NCBI RefSeq assembly: GCF_000284375.1
Contig: NC_017249.1
Coordinates: 2,830,001-2,894,000 of the forward strand
Origin: Bradyrhizobium japonicum USDA 6
GTDB taxonomy: Bacteria > Pseudomonadota > Alphaproteobacteria > Rhizobiales > Xanthobacteraceae
Direction: 5' to 3'
DNA: 64,000 nucleotides
Of the stretch, positions 1-7,756 are shown piece by piece; position 1 is the first letter of the stretch, and every line of letters starts with the position of its first letter. The translations under genes and the position numbers were made by a program. Below the pieces are notes generated by a model that saw nothing but the letters and a program-made list of their open reading frames with translations, was not told the origin of the DNA and searched no databases.

Positions 1-160
1 GTCCGTAATAATACGGAGAAGCCAGCGCGCCACCGACAATGGCGCCACCGATGATCCCGGCGGCCACGCCGGCGGCGACACCACGCTGTGCGTGGGCCGG
101 TGTCCCGGCCGAGAGGGCCAGGGTGGCGACGGCGAGGACCGTCAGTAAGAACTTCTTCAT
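1..160 (-). CDS. small exported glycine-rich protein, C-terminus outside window
   Basis: The reverse strand opens with ATG at 158-160 and runs off the left edge. The first 53 residues start MKKFLLTVLAVATLALSAG and continue to a likely signal peptidase site after AHA. A glycine/alanine-rich stretch of the glycine-zipper kind (GVAAGVAAGIIGGAIVGGA) and a SPYYYG segment follow. This is typical of short periplasmic or outer-membrane-associated proteins in Rhizobiales whose role is unknown. It is divergent from the gene at 296, so the 135-bp gap holds both promoters. The function cannot be read from this fragment. Confidence 0.75.
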   Translation of the reverse strand, partial: MKKFLLTVLAVATLALSAGTPAHAQRGVAAGVAAGIIGGAIVGGALASPYYYG

Positions 161-295
161 TGGCTTGACCTTTCGCACAAACGGGCGGGAACTCTTTGGG
201 GGGTAAAGTTCCATACTTCGTTTGAATGATCAATGAACGGCACCTTCGCCGCTGGCGACCAATTAATGGATCGCAGGTCCGCGAGGGAGACGACA

Positions 296-592
296 ATGGG
301 CAACGCGATGATGAATACTTTGATCGCTGCCGGGGTCGTTTTCGCGATTGGGTATGGCTGGTTCACCCATCTCCAGAACCGCGGACGGCGCTCTCGCGCC
401 GGTGCCGGCAATGACGGAGGGAGCGGCGGCGACGGCTATTCAGGGGCCAGCGACGGCTTCTCGCTGGGGAGTTGGTTTTCCAGCGACAGTTCCGGGAGCT
501 CGAGCGACAGCTGTTCAAGTAGCGATAGCGGTAGCAGTGGCGGGGATTGCGGCGGTGGCGGCGATGGTGGTGGAGGCGGTGGCGGTGACTAG
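296..592 (+). CDS. small membrane-anchored Ser/Gly/Asp-rich protein
   Basis: A 98-residue protein starting at ATG 296 behind GAGGGAGA. An in-frame ATG at 233 gives a longer frame but has no good ribosome site. Residues about 5-18 (MMNTLIAAGVVFAIGYGWF region) form one membrane segment near the N-terminus. The rest is low-complexity: a Gly/Asp-rich part, an SSDSSGSSSDS stretch with two Cys, and a poly-Gly end. Similar Gly/Ser-tailed one-helix proteins are common unannotated ORFs in Bradyrhizobium. No catalytic motif is visible. The role is unknown; display at the membrane is only a guess from topology. Confidence 0.6.
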   Translation: MGNAMMNTLIAAGVVFAIGYGWFTHLQNRGRRSRAGAGNDGGSGGDGYSGASDGFSLGSWFSSDSSGSSSDSCSSSDSGSSGGDCGGGGDGGGGGGGD

Positions 593-627
593 GTCCGCCA
601 AAATCTTGATCCAGCGCAACGCCCTAA

Positions 628-644
628 TTTAGAGCCGTTCTAGG
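628..644. promoter_or_regulatory. degenerate Irr box (ICE-like) upstream of bfd
   Basis: TTTAGAG-CCG-TTCTAGG is a 7-3-7 imperfect inverted repeat. It matches the perfect copy at 1100-1116 except for three positions. It lies about 110 bp before the bfd start. In Bradyrhizobium such iron control elements are bound by Irr. The link to bfd is inference. Confidence 0.5.
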
Positions 645-753
645 CTGTTTCCAGGCCAGTTTGGAATAGCTTCAAATACCGGTTTTTCCCTTTGCATCCG
701 GACGCCCCCTTAAATATCGATGATGACGCATCACCGAAGGGCCTGCCGCTTCC

Positions 754-1026
754 ATGATCGTTTGTTCCTGTAACGTGCTGAGCGATGACGACATCCGAGC
801 CGCGGTCGCCGAGTCCGACGACGCTGTACGTCATGCCAAGCAGGTCTATGGATGCCTCGGTTGCAGCGCCGAATGCGGCCGCTGCGCCCGTACCATCAAG
901 ACCATCATCGACGAGGCGCTTGGTCCCTGTGCCAAGTCCTGCTGCTCGGGCTGCCCACACAGCCACACCGTGGCCGCCAATGACGAGACGGCCGAACTCA
1001 CCCAGTTCGCCCTCGCGGCCTGCTGA
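754..1026 (+). CDS. bfd: bacterioferritin-associated ferredoxin-like [2Fe-2S] protein
   Basis: A 90-residue protein beginning MIVCSCNVLSDDDIRAAV, the classic Bfd start. Cys4 and Cys6 pair with the cluster GCLGCSAECGRC (Cys34, 37, 41, 44), which is the spacing expected for a Bfd-type [2Fe-2S] domain. Bfd reduces ferric iron in bacterioferritin and so releases it to the cytosol. That fits its place directly before bfr on the same strand, with a 131-bp gap carrying an Irr box. Unusually, a second Cys-rich segment (CAKSCCSGCPHSH, residues 59-71) follows the Bfd domain. Family assignment is firm; the role of the tail is unknown. Confidence 0.9.
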   Translation: MIVCSCNVLSDDDIRAAVAESDDAVRHAKQVYGCLGCSAECGRCARTIKTIIDEALGPCAKSCCSGCPHSHTVAANDETAELTQFALAAC

Positions 1027-1099
1027 AAACTTCCGCAATTTCGGCTGAGCTTTTCCCCGGCTGCGTCCCCGTGGCCGGTTGCTCTCGTCCCTAAACTGA

Positions 1100-1116
1100 T
1101 TTAGAAGCGTTCTAAA
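1100..1116. promoter_or_regulatory. perfect Irr box (ICE) controlling bfr
   Basis: TTTAGAAGCGTTCTAAA is a perfect 7-3-7 inverted repeat, 41 bp before the bfr start. It matches, from memory, the iron control element bound by the haem-responsive regulator Irr in Rhizobiales. Irr is known to repress bacterioferritin under low iron in Bradyrhizobium, so repression by Irr under iron starvation is the expected mode. Confidence 0.85.
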
Positions 1117-1157
1117 GTCGGTTAGGGCCGATTTGGACGCAAGATTTGGAGTGCATC

Positions 1158-1646
1158 ATGCAGGGCGACGCAAAAGTCATCGACTATCTCAACAAGGCGC
1201 TGCGCCACGAGCTGACTGCAATCAACCAATATTGGCTGCACTACCGCTTCCTCGACAATTGGGGCCTGCGGGACATGGCCAAGGTCTGGCGCAAGGAGTC
1301 CATCGAGGAGATGGAGCACGCCGACAAGCTCACCGAGCGGATCCTGTTCTTCGACGGCTTCCCGAACATGCAGGTGCTCGACCCCCTGCGCATCGGCCAG
1401 AACGTCAAGGAGATCATCGAGTGCGATCTCGCCGCCGAGATGAGCGCGCGGGCGCTCTACCAGGAGGCCGCCGGCTATTGCAACGGCGCCAAGGACTACG
1501 TCACGCGTGACCTGTTCGAGAAGCTGATGAGCGACGAGGAGCACCACATCGACTTCCTCGAAACCCAGCTCGACCTGATTGGCCGCATCGGCCTCGAACT
1601 TTACACGCAGAAGCACGTCGGCGGGCTCGAGGGCGAGGGGCACTAA
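1158..1646 (+). CDS. bfr: bacterioferritin
   Basis: A 162-residue iron-storage protein that forms a 24-subunit shell. Start MQGDAKVIDYLNKALRHEL at ATG 1158 with GGAG upstream; an in-frame TTG at 1146 is not needed. All di-iron ferroxidase ligands are present: Glu18, Glu51, His54, Glu94, Glu127 and His130. Met52, the axial ligand of the intersubunit haem, is also present, so this is a true haem-binding Bfr. Length equals the E. coli protein within a few residues. It follows bfd, its usual electron donor partner, and is preceded by a perfect Irr box, so it is probably expressed when iron is plentiful. Confidence 0.97.
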   Translation: MQGDAKVIDYLNKALRHELTAINQYWLHYRFLDNWGLRDMAKVWRKESIEEMEHADKLTERILFFDGFPNMQVLDPLRIGQNVKEIIECDLAAEMSARALYQEAAGYCNGAKDYVTRDLFEKLMSDEEHHIDFLETQLDLIGRIGLELYTQKHVGGLEGEGH

Positions 1647-1674
1647 GCTCGGGCGTTGGCCGCATGCTGGATGT

Positions 1675-1830
1675 GGTCCCCGCCTAGTGCGCAATTGCGC
1701 ATGGCGCGCGGGGACCCATAACCACAGGGAGTAATTGCGGCGCGAGCTGGTATCTCCGGGACTTCGCCAAACCACTTCCTGTGGCTGTGGATCCCGGATC
1801 TGCGCTTCGCTTCTCCGGGACGACACTGTG
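1675..1830. repeat. dispersed palindromic intergenic repeat (TGCGCAATTGCGCA family)
   Basis: The bfr-to-1844 gap holds CCCCGCCTAGTGCGCAATTG followed by CGCA, which recurs at 22721-22744; the palindromic core TGCGCAATTGCGCA recurs again near 49549. Further on are the arms GGATCCCGGATCTGCGC and CTTCTCCGGGA, also typical of dispersed Bradyrhizobium intergenic palindromes. No protein is apparent. It could act as a 3' mRNA structure for the convergent genes. Confidence 0.6.
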
Positions 1831-1843
1831 ATTGCAGCGCTAC

Positions 1844-2446
1844 CTACAACTGCGTCTTGTAGCGCTCTTCCACGATCTCCTGGCTCTCCGGCTCCCCCAG
1901 GCCCGTCTGGTCGTGAATGACCTGGCCGATGCTGGGCATCACCGAGCGCTGCACCTTCTCCGGTGCCCACAGCTTCGAGCGCATCAGCGCCTTGCCGCAG
2001 TGGAAATAGACTTCGCTGACCGCGACGTTCAGCACCGCGCGCGGCGGCTTGCCGAATTCCACCATCGATGCGAGCAGATCCGGATCGGCCGAGAGCGTGC
2101 CGCGCCCGCCGACGCGCAGCGTCTCGTCGATGCCGGGGACGAAGAACAGCAGATGCACGAAGCCCGAGCCTTCGACGACGTTGCGGAAACTGTCGATCCG
2201 GTTGTTGCCGGCACGGTCGGGCATCAGCACCTGGTTGGGGCCGGCGACACGGACGAAGCCAACCCCTCCGCCGCGCGGCGATGCATCGACGCTGCCGTCG
2301 ACGCCTGACGTTGCAAGCACGCAGAACGGCGACATCTCGATGAATTTCTTCGCATGCGCATCGATCGCGGGACGCGCCTTTGCGATCACGCGTGGGCTCG
2401 GCTTGGCATAGATGGTGGCGAGGTCTTCGGCGCAGAGATCGGTCAC
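1844..2446 (-). CDS. pyridoxamine 5'-phosphate oxidase-family flavoprotein
   Basis: A 200-residue PPOX-fold protein, probably FMN-binding. The split-barrel pattern is clear: FIEMSPFCVLATSGVDGSVD as the first strands, SPRGGGVGFVRV, then GNNRIDSFRNVVEG and VGGRGTLSADP. The extended N-terminal helix region before the barrel and the overall length fit the FMN-dependent PPOX subfamily (of the MSMEG_1061 kind) rather than PdxH. Substrate unknown; F420 or FMN-dependent redox chemistry in the cytosol is the family range. It is a single leftward gene with GGGAGACCTTC upstream of the ATG. It is convergent with bfr, separated by a palindromic repeat. Confidence 0.8.
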   Translation of the reverse strand: MTDLCAEDLATIYAKPSPRVIAKARPAIDAHAKKFIEMSPFCVLATSGVDGSVDASPRGGGVGFVRVAGPNQVLMPDRAGNNRIDSFRNVVEGSGFVHLLFFVPGIDETLRVGGRGTLSADPDLLASMVEFGKPPRAVLNVAVSEVYFHCGKALMRSKLWAPEKVQRSVMPSIGQVIHDQTGLGEPESQEIVEERYKTQL

Positions 2447-2616
2447 GAAGGTCTCCCTGATTGAGGGACACAGGATAGCATTCTCCGGCTCGACCGCTAT
2501 CCCCGAAATAGCAGGTGCGGCCCGGTGTAGCCACGGCGCGGCGCAGGTGGCGTAGACCAGAAATTTCGCTTATAACGGGTGTCGTATTTTGTTGTTTTTC
2601 AAGCGAGGAATTCGTC

Positions 2617-4053
2617 ATGGCCCCAACGCAGGCAATGCGGGTCGCGGGCGATCGGCCGCGCCGTCGCAAGCATGTCCCGGGACAATTGATCGTTCGGTTG
2701 AAGCCGGCCGCTGTCCGGCAGATCGCGGCGGTCTCGCTTCAGGCGGCCACGTCACGCGCGCTGATGGCTGCGATGCCCGACGACGTCAGAGGTCCGATCG
2801 ATTTCCTGCACGACAATTTCGGGCTTCAGTCGATGAAGCCGCTGTTCGTGGTCGGCGACGATGAGACACCCGCGCAGCCCCAGGCGATGGCTTTGGCCGC
2901 GGTCCATCGCTCGATAGCACGCTCCGCAACGGCGCCGCCGCGGGAGGCGCTGGCCGGATTTCAGATCGTGCGGTTGAAGGACGGGAAGGTTGATGCAGGC
3001 ATCCTGAAGCGCCTGCGCGCCTCCAGGGCGGTGGATCTGGTCGAGCCCGTTCCCAACCGGTGGCTCAGTGCCGCCGCCGATCCCATGAAGATCCGGCAGT
3101 GGGGCCTTCGCGCCATCAGGTGGTTCGATCGACCGCGGCCAGGTGCGGGGCGGGTTCATGTCGCTGTGCTCGATAGCGGTGTCGACGCCGGACATCCCGA
3201 TCTCGTAGACGCGATCGAGGACTACAGGCACGACGGCAACGGAGCACGTGATTTTCTCGGTCATGGCACCCATGTCAGCGGCACGATCGCGGCCGTGGTC
3301 AATAATTCGGCCGGTATCGCAGGCCTGGCCAATTGCCGGTTGCACTGCTGGAAGGTGTTCGACGATCCCAAGCGCGCAGGCGACGACGAGAATTTCAACT
3401 TCGATTTCTACAGCAAGGCGCTTGCGGCCGCGCTCGATTCCAACATCAAGGTCATCAACCTCAGCATTGGTGGCGAGGACCATTCAAAGACGGAAGCGAC
3501 GGCCTTCGCCGCACTAATCGATGCCGGCGTTGTCATCTCCACCGCGATGGGGAACGAGTTCGAGGACGGCAATCCGAAGGAATACCCGGCGGGCTACGCG
3601 GACACGATCGGAGTTGGCGCCGTCGACGAGTCCCATCGGCGCGCCTCGTTCTCCAATACGGGGAAGCACATCAAGCTGGTCGCGCCGGGCGTCAACATCC
3701 TGTCGACGGTGCCCCGGGTGAAGGCAAGCTTCGCCGACCATACCAGCTACGATTCCTGGCCCGGGACGTCGATGGCAACACCGCATGTGACGGGCGCCGC
3801 TGCACTCGTCTACATCAACAAGACGAAATCCAGGGCGGCCGGGCTTGCGGTCGCCAGTCGCCTGATCGCGACTGCGACCAAATTGCCGTCGATGCGAGGC
3901 AAGGATTTTACGCCGGAGTACGGCGCCGGCCTGCTGGATGTTGCCGCTGCGCTTGGCCGCGCGAAACCTGCAAGAAAATCGGGCAAGAAGGCTGCCAAGA
4001 AGACTGCCAAGAAAGCTGCAAAGGCGAAGCCGGCGAGAAAGGGACAAAAATAG
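2617..4053 (+). CDS. S8 family serine peptidase (subtilase)
   Basis: A 478-residue subtilisin-like protease. The start chosen is ATG 2617 (MAPTQAMRVAGD) with GCGAGGA upstream; a frame from 2515 lacks an RBS. The catalytic triad is Asp186 (VAVLDSGVD), His216 (GHGTHVSG) and Ser385 (GTSMATPHV), with oxyanion Asn313 (AMGNE). Residues about 18-150 (PGQLIVRLKP ... VDLVEPVPN) look like a fervidolysin-type prodomain. No signal peptide is visible, which is odd for a subtilase. The C-terminus is a basic Lys/Ala-rich tail (about residues 450-478) like histone-type tails. The next gene, 45 bp on, encodes a small protein that could be a partner. Confidence 0.92.
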   Translation: MAPTQAMRVAGDRPRRRKHVPGQLIVRLKPAAVRQIAAVSLQAATSRALMAAMPDDVRGPIDFLHDNFGLQSMKPLFVVGDDETPAQPQAMALAAVHRSIARSATAPPREALAGFQIVRLKDGKVDAGILKRLRASRAVDLVEPVPNRWLSAAADPMKIRQWGLRAIRWFDRPRPGAGRVHVAVLDSGVDAGHPDLVDAIEDYRHDGNGARDFLGHGTHVSGTIAAVVNNSAGIAGLANCRLHCWKVFDDPKRAGDDENFNFDFYSKALAAALDSNIKVINLSIGGEDHSKTEATAFAALIDAGVVISTAMGNEFEDGNPKEYPAGYADTIGVGAVDESHRRASFSNTGKHIKLVAPGVNILSTVPRVKASFADHTSYDSWPGTSMATPHVTGAAALVYINKTKSRAAGLAVASRLIATATKLPSMRGKDFTPEYGAGLLDVAAALGRAKPARKSGKKAAKKTAKKAAKAKPARKGQK

Positions 4054-4098
4054 ATTCTGCGACCTTGATCGGGCGCCGCGAGCGGCTAGCTTCTCAGC

Positions 4099-4341
4099 AT
4101 GTCCGTGCAATTCAAATTCCACGACCATGTCGATCAGCGCCGGCGGCGCATGATCATCAAGACGCTCGGCGATGCCGGCTATGCCGCCGAGAGCCTGTTT
4201 CCGGGACAGAAGCGGCAAAACCTCGCCGCGATCTTCACCGTCGCCGAAGCCGACGCCAAATCCGTTCGTGCCGCGCTCGACGATTTCGACGATGACATCG
4301 AATATGTCGAGGCCTCGCCCAAGCGAGACCTCAAGGCCTGA
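4099..4341 (+). CDS. small protein paired with subtilase, possible I9-like inhibitor
   Basis: An 80-residue cytosolic protein starting MSVQFKFHDHVDQRRRRM, 45 bp after the subtilase on the same strand and probably co-transcribed. The predicted order is strand-helix-strand-helix-strand, and it ends DDFDDDIEYVEASPKRDL. That end resembles the I9 propeptide/inhibitor ending (YVE followed by acidic or polar residues). I9 domains fold and inhibit subtilases, so a stand-alone inhibitor or folding helper is a reasonable guess but not proven. It may equally be an unrelated ferredoxin-like small protein. Confidence 0.65.
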   Translation: MSVQFKFHDHVDQRRRRMIIKTLGDAGYAAESLFPGQKRQNLAAIFTVAEADAKSVRAALDDFDDDIEYVEASPKRDLKA

Positions 4342-4346
4342 GTGGC

Positions 4347-4700
4347 CTACACCGCATCGGCCGGCACGAAGCAACTGATGATGATGGCGCCGCGGTGGTG
4401 GACGTACCACACAACGGCCTGGCCGACCGGATTGCCGCGATCGCGGATGATGGCGCGCTCAGGCACCTCCATCCACTGTCCCTCGATCGGTACCCAATAG
4501 GTGCCGCCTCGAACATCGTAGTCGGTGCGATGGCCGTCGGAGATGTCGCAGCAGGGCACGCCGTTCGGCGCGATCACGCTCTTGAACCAGGCGCGGATGT
4601 CGGGCGGCACATTGTCGTATTGGCCGTTATCGAACGCGGACGCGGCGCTCGTCTGCGCCATCGTCGCGGCCAGCCAAACGCACAGCGCGAGCCTGTGCAT
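4347..4700 (-). CDS. secreted conserved hypothetical protein
   Basis: A 117-residue protein with a signal peptide (MHRLALCVWLAATMAQTSAASA, cleavage before FDNGQYD) and a strong GGAGGATCGC ribosome site. The mature part has a conserved feel: VPPDIRAWFKSVIAPNGVPCCDISDGHR, then GGTYWVPIEGQWMEVP and a hydrophobic end VVWYVHHRGAIIISCFVP. Three Cys suggest a disulphide in the periplasm. I recall such proteins as widespread in Bradyrhizobium without assigned function. It is convergent with the 4099 gene, 5 bp apart. Confidence 0.75.
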   Translation of the reverse strand: MHRLALCVWLAATMAQTSAASAFDNGQYDNVPPDIRAWFKSVIAPNGVPCCDISDGHRTDYDVRGGTYWVPIEGQWMEVPERAIIRDRGNPVGQAVVWYVHHRGAIIISCFVPADAV

Positions 4701-4865
4701 GCGATCCTCCGTCGCGTTCGATTCGTATCGTTGATGCGATTAAGCCCGAGCTGTCAGCGCAATGCATGCTCAAATAATATGCGGCGCGAGAGGCGCCGCA
4801 TTTGATGCGTTGCGGTATGGGCGGCCGGCCAGACGCACGGTGCGGACCTGCGCGTACGGTCCTTC

Positions 4866-5207
4866 CTATCGCGTCTCGAGCGATGCAAGCAGCGATTTCG
4901 GCGCGACATTGCGCCATGCCATCTCGAGTGCGCTCCGCAACGTCACCTGGTCGATCTTCGCCAGCTTCACATTCGTGCTGCCGCTCCTGCCCCAGGCGCC
5001 GGGGACCGGACGAAACATCTCCGGTTCCGCGTCGACGAGCACGTCCTGCTGGTCAGGAGTGAGCTTTACCATGCCCCATTTTTCATCGGGATAGCCCAGC
5101 GTCGCGAACACGCGCTTGCCGACGCGAAAGTCGGCATGGCCGTGATGTGCGCCTTCGATGACGCCGGGAAGCGCCAGCGCAGCCTTGCGAAAGCGAGCGT
5201 TCGACAT
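4866..5207 (-). CDS. MmcQ/YjbR family protein
   Basis: A 113-residue protein of the MmcQ/YjbR double-wing DNA-binding fold. Visible landmarks are FRKAALALPGVIEGAHHGHADFRV, FATLGYPDEKWGMVKLTP and the C-terminal RSALEMAWRNVAPKSL helix, all in the family order. Members are proposed to bind nucleic acid, but the biological role is mostly unknown. The stop lies 160 bp from the next leftward gene and its start is 18 bp from the end of the hydrolase at 5226-6287, so the two may share a transcript. Length is normal for the family. Confidence 0.8.
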   Translation of the reverse strand: MSNARFRKAALALPGVIEGAHHGHADFRVGKRVFATLGYPDEKWGMVKLTPDQQDVLVDAEPEMFRPVPGAWGRSGSTNVKLAKIDQVTLRSALEMAWRNVAPKSLLASLETR

Positions 5208-5225
5208 GCTGTCTTGCTGCTCGTC

Positions 5226-6287
5226 TCACATCGTCCGCTGCGGCGCGGTTTGCAGCAACTGCCTGATCTGCTCGACGTAGAATTTCGCGTTGCCGGTGGT
5301 GCCGTGGCCGCGCGTCTCGGTGCTCGCGGGGATCAGATACAGCTTGCCGTTCTTGACCCGCTTCATTGCGGCGTCCGTGATGCCGGTCTCCGGCGGGTTG
5401 CGCTCGTCGTCGGCGGAGTTGATCAGCAGCAGCGTCGCCTCGATCTGCTCGAGCTTGTCGCCGGCATTGTAGTCTTGCGAGGAGCCCCACTGGTAGAGGA
5501 AGTCGTTGGCATCGGACGTTATCGGTGTGGCCAGCCGTTCGTCGACGATCTTGTCGGCCTTGGCCGCGGTCGGCGCCTGCTGCTGATAGGCGAGCGTGCC
5601 GCCGATGCTGGCGATGCCGTAGGCGGTGATGGCGTATTTCATCATGCGCGGCTGGCTGGTGTAGTTGCCACCGTTGTAGTCTGGATCGTTGCTGATGGTG
5701 TCGAGCATGATCCGCCGCATCATCCAGTTGCGTGAGGCCATCTCCGTCGGCTGCGAGGCCATCGGCACCAGCGCGTCCATCTCCCGCGGATATTTCTCGC
5801 CCCACAGCCAGGTCTGCATGCCGCCCATCGAATTGCCGATCACGAGCCGCAGATGCTTGACGCCGAGGCCTTCCTTCACGAGGCGATGCTGCGCCTCGAC
5901 CATGTCGTCGTAATTGTATTTCGGGAAGCTCGTCTTCATGCCGTCGGACGGCTTTGACGATTTGCCGTGGCCGATCGCGTCGGGAATGATGATGTAATAT
6001 TTGGACGCGTCGAGCGGCTGTCCCGGGCCAAACAACTCGCCGGCGAAGGCGGGCGACAGCATGCTCGCGCCCGAGCCGCCGGTGCCGTGCAGCACCAGCA
6101 CGGGCTGGCCTGAGGGCTCACCGACGGTGGTGTAATGCAGCTTCAGCTCCGGCATGGTCTCGCCGGTGTGGAACTTGAAGTCCTTGGCGATCCAGTCGCC
6201 TTGCTTCGGCGCTGGATAATCGGCGGCCATGGCCGGCATTGCAATGGACAGCAGGATGGCCGCTAGCGCCGCGCAAGACGTTTTCAT
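5226..6287 (-). CDS. secreted alpha/beta-fold hydrolase
   Basis: A 353-residue periplasmic hydrolase. Signal peptide MKTSCAALAAILLSIAMPAMA with cleavage before ADYPAP; the RBS GGGGAGAG precedes the ATG. The nucleophile elbow is GNSMGG (Ser153). The oxyanion region is VLHGTGGSG, the probable acid lies in INSADDERNPPE, and the catalytic His is in ETRGHGTTG. The architecture resembles homoserine O-acetyltransferase/MetX-like hydrolases, but the export signal argues against methionine synthesis. Substrate unknown. It sits before the MmcQ-like gene in the same direction. Confidence 0.88.
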   Translation of the reverse strand: MKTSCAALAAILLSIAMPAMAADYPAPKQGDWIAKDFKFHTGETMPELKLHYTTVGEPSGQPVLVLHGTGGSGASMLSPAFAGELFGPGQPLDASKYYIIIPDAIGHGKSSKPSDGMKTSFPKYNYDDMVEAQHRLVKEGLGVKHLRLVIGNSMGGMQTWLWGEKYPREMDALVPMASQPTEMASRNWMMRRIMLDTISNDPDYNGGNYTSQPRMMKYAITAYGIASIGGTLAYQQQAPTAAKADKIVDERLATPITSDANDFLYQWGSSQDYNAGDKLEQIEATLLLINSADDERNPPETGITDAAMKRVKNGKLYLIPASTETRGHGTTGNAKFYVEQIRQLLQTAPQRTM

Positions 6288-6544
6288 GTTTTTCTCTCCC
6301 CATGCGGCTCATGGTCGGCGGCCGCGTTGGACGCGATCTTATCAGCTGGTCACGGAGGATCGAGACCGGACCTATCATCGCCCCCGAAAAACATTCCCCG
6401 ATGGTGCGGCGCGCAAGGGGAATAATTGCGGATCAGATATGGCTGGTCCTGCCTATGACACGGCCGCTCCCGGGATGTAGGATTTCGGCCTCGCCGATCG
6501 TCCTCAGGGGAACACCGCCAGGAAATAGCTACGGGAGAGCCTGC

Positions 6545-6811
6545 ATGTGCCGCAACATCAAGACGTTGTTCAACTTCGAGCCGCCGGCGACGGAGGACGA
6601 GATCCACGCCAGCGCGCTCCAGTTCGTGCGCAAGCTTTCCGGTTTCAACAAGCCGTCGCAGGCCAATGAAGAGGCCTTCGACCGCGCGGTGGCGGAGGTC
6701 TCGGAGGCTGCGCGAAAGCTCCTGACCTCGCTGCATACCCATGCGCCGGCGCGCGACCGAGAGGTCGAGGCGGAGAAGGCCAAGGAGCGCTCGCGGCTGC
6801 GGTTCGGTTAG
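6545..6811 (+). CDS. DUF2277 family protein
   Basis: An 88-residue cytosolic protein starting MCRNIKTLFNFEPPATEDEI behind CGGGAGAG at ATG 6545. The CRNIKTLFNF start and the FVRKLSGFNKPSQANEEAF core are the signature of the DUF2277 family, found in many bacteria. The function is unknown; the protein is mostly helical and charged at the C-terminus (EAEKAKERSRLRFG). It is a single short transcription unit, divergent from the hydrolase at 5226-6287, with the small membrane protein 97 bp downstream. Confidence 0.85.
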   Translation: MCRNIKTLFNFEPPATEDEIHASALQFVRKLSGFNKPSQANEEAFDRAVAEVSEAARKLLTSLHTHAPARDREVEAEKAKERSRLRFG

Positions 6812-6907
6812 CCGGTCTCCTGCGTCCGTTCCGTGATCTGGCTCACGGTGAGAGCGGCCTCTACCTGCATGATGTCTGCCGGGGTTTTGACAGCCCGGAG
6901 CACGACC

Positions 6908-7147
6908 ATGAGCCGCCCCCTTATCCCTCTCAAAGCAGGTGCCGTCACCTTCACCGTGCTGTGGACCGCATGGATGATGTGGTGGAGCGGCTCCTACAGT
7001 AGCGTCAACCTCGTCATCCTGACGCTGCTCGGCACGCTGGTCGGCTATCTCTGGTACCGCGCCATGCGCTGGCAGTTCGAGCGCATGGGCATGCTGCCGT
7101 GCAAGGATGAATCCTCTGGGGCATCGAAGCAACTTCCGCCCGGCTAG
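6908..7147 (+). CDS. small two-helix inner-membrane protein
   Basis: A 79-residue protein with start [11 protein letters not shown] at ATG 6908; the longer frame from 6833 lacks a ribosome site. Two hydrophobic segments are visible: [15 protein letters not shown] (about residues 11-26) and [18 protein letters not shown] (about 31-49). A basic cytosolic segment and a polar tail follow. No recognised family. Its stop codon overlaps, end to end, the stop of the convergent collagen-like gene by 4 bp. Confidence 0.6.
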   Translation: MSRPLIPLKAGAVTFTVLWTAWMMWWSGSYSSVNLVILTLLGTLVGYLWYRAMRWQFERMGMLPCKDESSGASKQLPPG

Positions 7148-7644
7148 TCCTTGTGGCCGCGCTTCTTCTTTTTCTTCTTCTTCCTGTGATCGTCGCCTTC
7201 GCCGTCGTCCGCGTCGTCATCGACGATCGCCTCGTCAACCTCAAGCACGGCGGCTTCCAGCGCCTCGCGCTCGGCGGCTTCGCGCTCGCGCTGGCGGCGG
7301 CGCTCGTCCCAGGCGTCGAAGAGTTGATCGAGCCACGGCAGCAGCTGCTCGATCGACGGCAGCTGGCCGGGCGGTCCGGGCTCGCCGCGAGGGCCTTGCG
7401 GCCCCGCCGGCCCCTGCGGCCCGGCCGCGCCCCGCGCGCCGGCTTCGCCGGGCTTGCCCGGCAGGCCGGCCTTGCCCTGCGCTCCGGCTTTTCCGGCCGC
7501 CCCGGGCTTGCCTTGCGGTCCCGGCTTGCCGCGCTGGCCGTCCGGGCCACGCCGGCCGGGATGCCCCTGCGGCCCCGGCCGTCCGGGTTCGCCCTGCCGT
7601 CCGCGCGGACCTTGCGGTCCCTGCCGTTTCTGTTCGTCTGCCAC
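7144..7644 (-). CDS. collagen-like triple-helix repeat protein
   Basis: A 166-residue protein. Residues 9-94 are 28 uninterrupted Gly-X-Y triplets ([18 protein letters not shown] and so on), rich in Pro at X/Y and in Lys/Arg-Glu pairs that can stabilise triple helices. Then comes [20 protein letters not shown], a possible trimerisation or globular segment, a charged helix ([19 protein letters not shown]), an acidic stretch and a poly-Lys tail. There is no signal peptide and no anchor, so export would need another route. In bacteria such domains serve as surface stalks or rods; here the role is unknown. Confidence 0.8.
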   Translation of the reverse strand: MADEQKRQGPQGPRGRQGEPGRPGPQGHPGRRGPDGQRGKPGPQGKPGAAGKAGAQGKAGLPGKPGEAGARGAAGPQGPAGPQGPRGEPGPPGQLPSIEQLLPWLDQLFDAWDERRRQREREAAEREALEAAVLEVDEAIVDDDADDGEGDDHRKKKKKKKRGHKD

Positions 7645-7756
7645 GCCACCGCTCCCTCGACCGGAAGCAAGCTACTTAGCGGCGTTTGACGACAGCAGCA
7701 ATTCCGCCGGCGCTTCGCGCCGGGCTTGATCAACACCAATCGTGCCACGTCGCGTG

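Noticed and set aside
7168..7620. Repetitive DNA in the collagen-like gene as a CRISPR or satellite array
   Set aside because: The period is 9 bases encoding Gly-X-Y, there are no spacers and no cas genes.
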